From Zanthoxylum bungeanum (taxonomy: Eukaryota; Streptophyta; Magnoliopsida; Sapindales; Rutaceae): a DNA stretch of 64,000 nt. Positions 55,980 through 64,000 of the stretch are shown piece by piece. A model generated the notes under the pieces. The model did not search any database and was not told the DNA's origin. It was given only the letters and a program-made list of their open reading frames with translations. Position numbers and translations under genes: made by a program. The stretch covers positions 242,352 to 306,351 of the forward strand of contig SKCR01036782.1 of NCBI GenBank assembly GCA_019454045.1, written 5' to 3'. Within the stretch, counting starts at the first letter, position 1; each line of letters opens with the position of its first letter.

Positions 55980-56875
55980 TGATAATAATCTGCCTGGAAC
56001 AAGCCAAGCAAACCCCTCCACGTGTTCTAAACCCCCAAGAACAGTGAATCTTGATTTTTGTGTAAGAACAAAATCCTTTCAAGATCAAGTTCAACCCTTA
56101 AGGAACTTTGCCTTTAATAACCTTTCTTTATTTCTTTGGAGAATCTTGAACAGCGATACAACGCCACAATACTTGTCACAAGTTGATAAGCTATTGTCTG
56201 TAAAATCAAGGAAGAATTCACTCCCTCAAGGTGGCACAAGTCACTTTATTTTGTAAAAAATATGTTCTTAATTAATTATGAATTACAATGAATAATGCCC
56301 ATTTAAATAGGTGGCTAACCCTAATTCTACCCAAATATAATAAAACCCTAGTAAAATAAACCCAATAACATATAAAATACTTTAAAATTTCGTGCATGAG
56401 CCTTCTAATTTAATTAAAGTTCAGCCCAACACTTAAACATCACATAACCTTAAAAATATGAAACATAAAAGCTGTAGGGATAAATGGATTCTATATTTTG
56501 ACCAAGAAGGCTTCTAAATTGGACTTTGATGTAAACTACAAAGTTGTAGATCCATGAGTGCTCTTTCCAAAGCAACTTGAATCACTAGAATCGGACATCA
56601 GATGAGACATTTACATCCAAAATATGAAGACTGCACAAATCTCGCTACTACTAATGCACCATTCAGAAATTAAGCCCGAAATCAATCAAGGAAGCCCATG
56701 TACGTCCAAGACCCATTCCATTATTGCCTTAGACATAATAAAGCCATCATATAAAGTCTCATGCATAGACCAAACTCCAGAACCCAAGGAATCTTCCAAA
56801 TCCACCAAAAAGGCTCAAATACACCAATCTGACCAAGCTATGCAATCAGCCACAACTTCAAGTTGACTTGGCCCA
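55980..56875 (-). repeat. 5' LTR of outer non-autonomous element
   Basis: Copy of 48415-49294, starting TGATAATAATC next to the PBS. The match fades at about GTTGACTTGG, 56875. Confidence 0.65.
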
Positions 56876-58399
56876 AGTTTTTTTTACCCCGGGCTGGGTC
56901 GGAAAAATGGCCCAAAATAGCCTATTTTCCGTCCTTCGTTGCATTGCTGAAACAGCCCTGAAAATCCTTGAATGATGTCTCAAAATTTTGGAATACAACA
57001 ACCACAAAAATCAAGAAAAAATACCCTAAAAATCTAGAAAATATAACCCAAGAAGCAACATAAAAATCACAAAAAACACACCAGAATAATCTACACAAAT
57101 CAAAATCGACCTGTACGCGTTGAACAGCAACCTAGCACAACAAAACCATTCTTGAACTTCAAGAATATTCCCCCCCCCCCCCAAAATGTGTTCTAATCTT
57201 TTCCCTTTATGTAGAACAACCTCTGGACATCCTTAATGCTCGAAACCTATGTTTTTTTATAACCTTAACTTGTTGTGTGGCCTTGAGCAGTGAATTTACA
57301 CACTTTGTGCCCAAGAAGTCTTTTGTGTGTGCGTTTTATTTAGAGAGAGGGGGAGCCACGAAATTGTGAGAGATAATATGTTGAATAACTTGTTTCATTA
57401 CTTTCAATGAGGCTTTGTCTATATACACATCAAGTATGTCTACCGCTATAAGGTAGCAAAGTAATTAATGCTAGTATTCCTACTACATAAGGAAGAATCT
57501 CGGTAATGAAGGAAATATAATACACAGAGCTCCTTTATATTATTTAGGAGACAAATATCTTCCTAAATAAGATAAAATAGTCTAAACAAGTCTCTAAGTC
57601 AATCATGAGAGCTTGAATCCCGAAATAAGATAAAATTGCCTCAAATAAGGCATCCCATTAAGTTCTATATTGCAACTCATGGGCTGAAATGTCCCCCAAG
57701 GTTGGCCAATACTTGTCTATATTGTTGGGCCACTAAAATATGTGTGTAGCCATACCAATAGTCATCACACATGAAGAAAACAAGTTGGGATGTGACATTA
57801 GACATATGTGGCAATGATTATGGGTATTCTTTCGTCATTATACCATAACGATGCCTTCGCTTAGCGAGAAAAGTTTATAAGTTGCTTATGGTTTGTCTCT
57901 TATAACTTCTTGTTCATAATCTTAGTTCTTGTACACTTTCTTGCATGGGAGATGTGACTCTTGATTTCGACAACATAATGATTTCGCTATGAGATGAAAC
58001 TATCCATTTTATTTTTGAAAGATAGCATTTTTTACTAGAAGAATCCATGCTTCACCGATTTGTTATATTCCCTCTGCGAAATTTGAAGCAAAGCCAAAGA
58101 ATAAAGGAAACTAATAATAAATTGGACAAAAATAATTAAAAATAAAATAAATATACACAAAAGATAAGGTACCCTATTTATTTTTTTTGGGTTTTTTTAC
58201 AATTTTTTTTTAATCATTTGACCTGAGTCTCCATCAAAATTCTCACATTTAATGTGTAAGAGTTAATTTCAATTGGGTGAGAGTATGGAAGTAAATTCAA
58301 ATTTATCAAATGAAACGAGAGGCGTGTGAACTTAAAAAAATGATTTTTGTTTTAAACTTTAAATTTCAAAATTAAATATTTCACAAATTGTAAAGTGTT
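56876..58399. other. Unclassified repeat-like DNA, no gene
   Basis: No supported ORF. A run of 13 C residues lies at 57170-57182. 57190-57780 has the look of an LTR read on the minus strand (AT-rich, TATATACAC near 57421, GAGAGAGAGG near 57341), but no partner copy or TSD was found. 57780-58399 is AT-rich unique-looking sequence. Confidence 0.4.
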
Positions 58400-59240
58400 G
58401 CAAGGTCATAATCAACACTAAAGTCGTTATATCGCACATACTACACAACCTTCACATTTTATCCAAATCATTTTGAACTCAGTCACGGTCCTTAAGTCAC
58501 ATTAAGCTCATTTACAGTCATAATCACATTGAGCCAGTCACATGCACATTTTACCTAAGTCACATAAAGCTCAATCGCAATCACATTTTATCCAAGTTAC
58601 ATTTTACCTTAGTTATAGTTACAATGATATTAGTCACGGTCATATTGATATATTAGTCACGGTCATATTGAGACCAATCACAATTATAATCACATTTTAC
58701 TAAAATCATGTTGATTTCAATCACAATCATATTTTACCTAAGTCATATTGAGCTTATTCACAATAATATTTTATATAAGTCATATTGAGCTAAATCACAA
58801 TTACATTTTCCCTAAAGTCACATTTGACATAAATTTGATCTTACATAATTTGTATTTTACCTTAAGTCATATTGACCTCAGACACAATACATTTTGTCTA
58901 CGTCACCTTGAGCTAAGTCATAGTTAGAGTCGCATTGACCTCAATCATAGTCACATTTTCCTTAAATCACAATAAACTCCGTGCCAATCACATTTTACTT
59001 AAGTCACATTGAACTTAGTTAGTCACATTGACCTCAATCACATAAGTTACGTTTTTAAACTAAGTATGTGTTAAGTCACTGTCAACTTGAGTTCAGTCAT
59101 AGGCATAATCACATTGACTTCAGTCACAATTATCACTTTCACATTGAAATCAATCACAGTCAAAATCATATTGAGATCAGTCACATTCACATTAAACTAA
59201 AGTCACATTAAAATCAATCACAATTATAGTCACATTTCAT
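58400..59240. repeat. Degenerate minisatellite-like array of short motifs
   Basis: About 840 bp made of imperfect repetitions of phrases such as AGTCACATTGACCTCA, ATCACAGTCACATTTTACC and TAAGTCACATTGAGCT. The basic word is GTCACATT or ATCACAAT with a spacing near 12-30 bp and no fixed period. No coding potential. The sequence on either side is ordinary AT-rich DNA. Confidence 0.75.
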
Positions 59241-59527
59241 AAAAAAGGCAAAATAATAGTTTTATTGATTTTATCCTAGCGCAGATAAATTATTTTGTGA
59301 GTATTTGTAATAATTTTATATATTTAGTATTCAAAATAAAATTTCATATTAAATTTTAAAAAAATACATAAATTATCCAGCAAAATTGACATTTTTATTT
59401 AAAAAAATGAAATAAATGTATGTCAGAACCTAACTAACCTAAGCCCATTAAAAATAAATGCTTTTTAATTTACACTAATAACCATTATCAAAATTACATG
59501 TGGAATCATGAATATATATATATATAT
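59241..59527. other. AT-rich spacer with TA microsatellite
   Basis: No gene. Ends with a TA dinucleotide run at 59513-59527 directly against the next LTR. Confidence 0.5.
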
Positions 59528-62500
59528 TGTTGACGGCTGATTTTCGTTCCAGAGCTAATTCGAGAAAACCACTCCTCGAACAATCTTCCATCAACTGTGA
59601 ATTTTTTTCGTATGGGGACCAAATGAAAATTTAGTAAAAGATGAGAAAACACACAAAAAACACAGATGATTTAACCTGGTTCGGCAAAATGGATCCAATC
59701 TACGTCCACTGACACAAATAAAATGATGTTTTGTTATTACTACCTCGGGTCGGACCGACCTCTCTATATCTCGCTTACTCGTCTGACCGACCTCTTACTA
59801 ACTCTTAATTACAATAAGGATTTTTTTTTAAGTGAAGAAACAATTTAGCAAACCAAAGGGCCCCCTACAATGAGTTCTCAATTCCTTTATATATTAGGAC
59901 AAATTCTACTGCTAATGACGTTAGCCACATTACCTGCTCATTACTCGTATGTTACGGCCATTCATGATGTTGGCCACGTTTCATTTTTGTTATTTCCCAT
60001 TACTCGGGCATTACTGCTCATTACTCGCACGTTATTGCTCATTACTCATACGTTACGCCCATCCAACCGTCTAACGGCTCTAGGTGTCATGTAGGGCTTA
60101 CGTCATCCATACATGTGCAAAAGATTCAGCAGCCCCGACCTAGGTAATCGGGTCGAAATACCAAGGTGAACGACACTGAGATATTCCTGGTTTCTTTACC
60201 AGGTCGGGAGAGTAGTAATGGACCACCTCGGTTATATCCTCACAGATGCACATACTGTCGAATCTGATATCTTCTCGTCAGGTCGAGTCAGTCTGTTGGA
60301 ATGAGTAATATATTTCCATTGCATCTGCTAACAGGTAGGGTCGATGTGTTAAGACTCACGGTGTTTATGTTGGAGTTGGTACTTGGAGTGCCAATCCGAA
60401 TTGTACATTTTATTATTTATTAATAAAATAACTACATTTTCATTTTATACATTATTAATGGTATTGTCATTATGTGTATTAGATTGATGTATAGATATGC
60501 TAAGAATGACATCGACCTTAGAATATGTGGTCCGACATTGGGATAAGTATTACTATTGTAAATTATTCTTAAAGTATATATATTCCTAATCGTTGGTTTT
60601 GGAATACGGTCAAATTGTTATAACTTAGAAGACTAGCACATGTCGTATATTGGAATTGGAGTTCTAATGGTTTAACCTGATGTACCATGATTTTTGGAAA
60701 CTCGTATAGACGTGTGGGTATTGGTTGGACCGAATACTGAATGACTCACAGGTGATTCCTAATAGTTGGAAGTACACACCACCGTCAATAGGAATCTCCT
60801 CAAGTCGAGTAGCATATGTAATCCTTTGACTATAAGATAACATTGATTTTGTGTGAGATCCTCCACACTTTGATGTCATATATGTTAAAAACATTTCATG
60901 GTCTGGCCTCTAGATGTTCGTTGGGTGTGGACCGATGCACTCAGTAATTAAGTGCGAATCAAGATACAATCTATCGGCCCGTATATGTACCATAAAGGGT
61001 TTAGATATTCATGTAAGTAAGTTACGATTCTTAAAGCTACAGCCAAAGTCGATCATATAGGGTGGATCACATAAGTTATGAAGAATCGTGGACATGTCGA
61101 CATGAGATGTACGCCTCAGAAACTTGACGGTGTATTCTATGTTTCCTGAGCACAACTCGGATAACTTACAACAGATGGATTGTTAAAAATATATGATTAC
61201 CTCGACTTGTATAGTTCAGGAATATCGTTTGTTTTCTTCACGAAATTCTGAGGTGGCCGAATTGCGTATATATTATCTAGGCTTATATGACGAACGTGTC
61301 TGAACTTAGAGAGTTTTAATATGAAGTGTACTTGTACTCGTTGAGCACTTGGGTAGCCGATTAATTTTTATAAAAGATAATATTCGATATTATAATTATC
61401 AAATAAGATAATCAAGTGTTATTGGATAACATTGATTATTTACTTTGACCTAATTAAATTAATTGGATTGATTCAATATTTACACAAGGGTTTTGTCATA
61501 ATTTCATAATTATCTCTACCATTTGAGGATATTATGGTAATTGCAAGTATGTAATTATAGGTATTTTGGCTTGATTTAATTGGATTAAATCAAAGTGGAA
61601 GACATGTAACTAATCTGTTAATTAAGCTTTGTCTTGATTTAATTGGATTAAATCAAAGTGGTAGATAAAGGTGATTAATCACACCTAATTATACATATTT
61701 GGACAAATTAGATTAAGCCCACATAAAAGATGATTAAAACTTTTATTAATTAAAAATTACCTAAGTTTTTCTATAAATAGCAAGCTTGAGAAATGATTTT
61801 AAAAAAGCTTAAAAAAGTTAAATACAAGCAATTCTTGGAGAAATTAGCCTAGAGAATAGAAGTGTTTAGAGAAGTTTTGGAAGTTCTCTATAATATTTCA
61901 ACAATGAGGAATCAAGATTGGATCTTGGAGTGAAGCTTGCTTGCATTGGAATCAATATTGGATCTTGGAGTCAAACTTGTTAATCCTTGGAAGTTCTTCA
62001 ACCATTTCAACAAAGGAGAAGTAGATTGGATATAGCATCAAGCTTACTAGGTAAGTTTGAACTTTTTTTAAGTTATGTTCTTCATCAGTGAGTTTTTCAT
62101 TAGTGAGACATATACTGATGAATTATGTATTGGATGCATGATTACATAGCTTAAAGTTGAAATAAGGCTAATAAATTGTGTTATGATGCTTTGGAAGTAT
62201 AAACACAATATGCTTGTTAATTAGGTCAAAGATGTTTATGTTGGACATGGAACAATTAATAAGAGTTCGGAACTCTAGATTATAGCTTAGAGCTATGGCT
62301 ACCATTCTAGAATCACTTGACCACCTTTGGGTGAACTAGAATTATTCATGAGACATTTCATAGTGGGATTCTAAATTAGTTTTTGTTTTGATTCAAAAAA
62401 ATACATATATGTATTTAAAATACATGTATGTTAATTGTATAACATGTGTTATGGTTGGTTTTGATGTTAACATTGGTTTTAAGGTGTATTGAAATGATAG

Positions 62501-63269
62501 GAGTAAATTGGAAGTATTTAGGATTGATTTAAAGTTGAAAAATACTCAATGTCTAGGGGAGCGTCGCGACACCAACCTTCCAGCGTCGCGACACTGAGCA
62601 TCAGACCTCCAAGCGTCGCGACTCTCACCCTTGCCCATCGCGACGTCGGAACGTTCAACTCTCAGAATTTCTCTCGTACTTAGGAGCGTCGCAGCTCCTA
62701 ACTTCCACGTCGTGACACCGATAGGTGATGAATATTAAAACTTCATTTTCTCCATTCTGGAGCATCCGGACTTCGATTTGGTCCCCATTTTTTCCTACGA
62801 ACTTATATCGAAATGTAGTTTTCATTAAAATATTTTAAAATACACATATCCATGATATCATTGGGTTAGACCCACTTCCATTGCGCGGGACATCGATCCG
62901 ACCCTAGGGTTCCACAACTGCCCCAATAACTTAGTTTGACCTCTTCTCTTTTCCCCGACCAGGTCTGACCTACTGAATCGGTCCTGATGCCAGAGGCTGA
63001 CACGAGGCTCTGAATGCTAAGTCTGATGCCGAGACTGTCCTGTACACATTGGGTCAATCTTCACAAGTGCTCTAGTGCCCTCGAGCCTGGCCACCTCGGT
63101 CCTGACCACCTTGGACCTGACCACATAGAACCTGTACCTTGGGCTCGGGTCCCTCTGTCTGACCTCTTATCTTCATAATGACCTTGGACTTTTACCCATT
63201 AATTGCAATCCTCATTCTACCATTCCTAGGGATTCTTACTTGTTGGGAGATAAAAACCACCATCAACAT
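59528..63269 (-). repeat. 3' LTR of a Tat-like gypsy element, with nested solo LTR
   Basis: TGTTGACGGC at the left end and CCATCAACA at 63269, an inverted pair of LTR ends (TGTTGA/TCAACA). Immediately right is a polypurine tract on the minus strand, GAACTAGGGGACATA (63270-63288), so the element runs rightwards out of the window with this as its 3' LTR. Without the nested solo LTR it is about 1180 bp. It contains short CATTACTCG/CGTTA repeats at 59930-60055. Confidence 0.75.
60368..62928 (+). mobile_element. Solo LTR, family A, second copy
   Basis: Homologous along its length to 24695-27148 (TGTTGGAGTTGG to CCCCAATA), with TATA box CTATAAATAG near 61771. Flanking 5-mers GTTTA and ACTTA do not match, so the TSD is lost or the end is misplaced. 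Unlike copy 1, it has a GC-rich block at 62558-62735 with five AGCGTCGCGAC-type words. It is diverged from copy 1. Confidence 0.78.
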
Positions 63270-64000
63270 ATGTCCCCTAGTTCTCGGTATCAACGAGTTA
63301 ATGAGTTGATAGCGGGAAATATAAAAAAATATGGTGGTGCATGGACCTGGAAGCCGATCTGATGTCCTCAGACTGATACTCAATCCTGATCCAGTCCAAA
63401 ATCTCAAGTGTGTTCCATCTCTCAGCAGGTACCATAACTTCAAGCTTCAATGATTCTTGTGAAAATCCACGTCGGGTTCACAACCCTGATCTCACACCTC
63501 TACTTTTGATTTGTAACTTGGCCATCTCTTCTGTTTGGCCCTCTCTGATCGATAAGATTGATCCGAACTAACCCGAGTCAGCTCACATATTGGCTTCTCT
63601 GCTTGAAGAAACTCATCTAATGCCACCTCGGGCTGAAGCATGCTCTTGCCATACAGCAACCTTGGTAGAAAAAGATCTGCCAAGACTTGTAAAACAAAAC
63701 ATGGGTCACGAGGAAAGCTCACCTCAGGCTATCACACAACAAAAATTCATCGGCGGGACATAAGTCAGCCACGAGCTGATAATAATACATCGGTCATAAG
63801 GGAATATTCTCTCATTGTGCCACCAACACTCGGCCATGGGGGAGAAACACCACCTCATGACAATGAAGATAATGAAGCCTCAGTGGGACGTAACCCGACC
63901 CCGATCCATTATAAGCACTCAGTCATAAGGGAATGTTCCATTCTTATGCCACTCAATAAGAATAAGACCTTGGCGGGACATAACCCAGCTCCGAGCCAAC
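63270..64000 (-). mobile_element. 3' internal region of Tat-like element with tandem repeats, cut by window end
   Basis: The polypurine tract at 63270-63288 is followed by non-coding DNA. From about 63750 the phrase GGCGGGACATAA or GTGGGACGTAACCC recurs at 63752, 63893 and 63973, with TCATAAGGGAAT in between, so a tandem array begins here. Small ORFs on the minus strand match no known family. No gag-pol motif in the visible part. Confidence 0.6.

Larger units (their letters stand above)
48415..56875 (-). mobile_element. Non-autonomous LTR element (outer), ~0.9-kb LTRs, tiny interior
   Basis: Direct repeats 48415-~49294 and 55980-~56875 both start TGATAA and share CAAGCAAACC, GTGAATCTTGATTTTT and AGCCACAACTTCAAGTT. 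A PBS-like TGGTATCAGGAGCT (minus strand) lies at about 55963-55976 against the right copy, making that the 5' LTR. Without the nested inner element only about 570 bp of interior remain (55413-55979), with no gag-pol motif. It resembles TRIM-type derivatives. The right LTR end and TSD were not resolved. Confidence 0.65.

Noticed and set aside
59870..60094. ORF with repeated LLLIT in the Tat-like LTR
   Set aside because: It is a product of short CATTACTCG/CGTTA repeats in the LTR, not a protein.
1..64000. CRISPR arrays, bacterial operons, rRNA or tRNA genes
   Set aside because: None seen. The direct repeats are LTRs or tandem arrays of plant elements, and the only pol III-like box is isolated.

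Overview
This is a slice of a plant nuclear genome, most likely a eudicot. The evidence is an AT-rich background, one intron-containing plant-type nuclear gene, and a dense set of nested plant transposable elements: Ty1/copia and Ty3/gypsy LTR retrotransposons, hAT transposons, hAT-like MITEs and solo LTRs. The species cannot be fixed from sequence alone. Nothing looks bacterial or organellar. Only one gene looks functional; almost everything else is transposable-element sequence in several layers of insertion.

Left third (1-20071). A decayed chromovirus-like Ty3/gypsy element reads on the minus strand: integrase and RNase H at 1-1227, then RT, protease and gag at 6461-9360, then its 5' LTR from 9361. 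It has been hit by an hAT-like MITE (107-824, perfect 8-bp TSD), a Sirevirus-like copia element that keeps gag but no pol (1228-6460, TSD GTAGT), and a young but coding-dead copia element of the Tork/Tnt1 type (9560-15031, about 99% identical LTRs). A 3.2-kb hAT transposon with a decayed transposase follows (16433-19604). Next to it is an orphan promoter-like stretch with a five-unit perfect heat-shock element (19613-20071).

Middle (20072-43165). One large Athila-like Ty3/gypsy element lies on the minus strand with diverged ~1.5-kb LTRs. Its internal region has gag, protease, RT, RNase H and integrase, all broken. On the 3' side of pol there are remnants of two extra genes in the same orientation: an intronless LOG-like (cytokinin-activating phosphoribohydrolase) pseudogene and an unidentified ORF. 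The element carries a MITE, a 2.45-kb solo LTR with TSD GTAGG, a 1.8-kb insertion, and, inside its 5' LTR, a 6.57-kb non-autonomous Tat-like element (LARD, 35638-42208, TSD ATTAC) with a long tandem array and no recognisable gag-pol.

Right third. TRM9, a tRNA wobble-uridine methyltransferase, lies on the minus strand with two coding exons (46430-45343 and 44541-44454) and a leader exon near 47403. A MITE follows at 47895-48313. At 48415-56875 is a composite of two non-autonomous retroelements; the inner one (49295-55408) has 2-kb terminal repeats that each carry a protease-like ORF, and one of these is split by a 1.8-kb solo LTR with TSD ACCAC. Then come unclassified repeats, a degenerate short-motif array (58400-59240), and a 3' LTR (59528-63269, with a nested solo LTR) of another Tat-like element whose internal tandem repeats run off the window edge.

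Functionally, TRM9 would complete mcm5U-type modification at the tRNA wobble position. The retroelements are mostly defective. I did not find a convincing new defence-like or metabolic system. The most unusual items are the LOG-like gene inside an Athila-type element, the five-unit heat-shock element, and the ORF-bearing LTRs.
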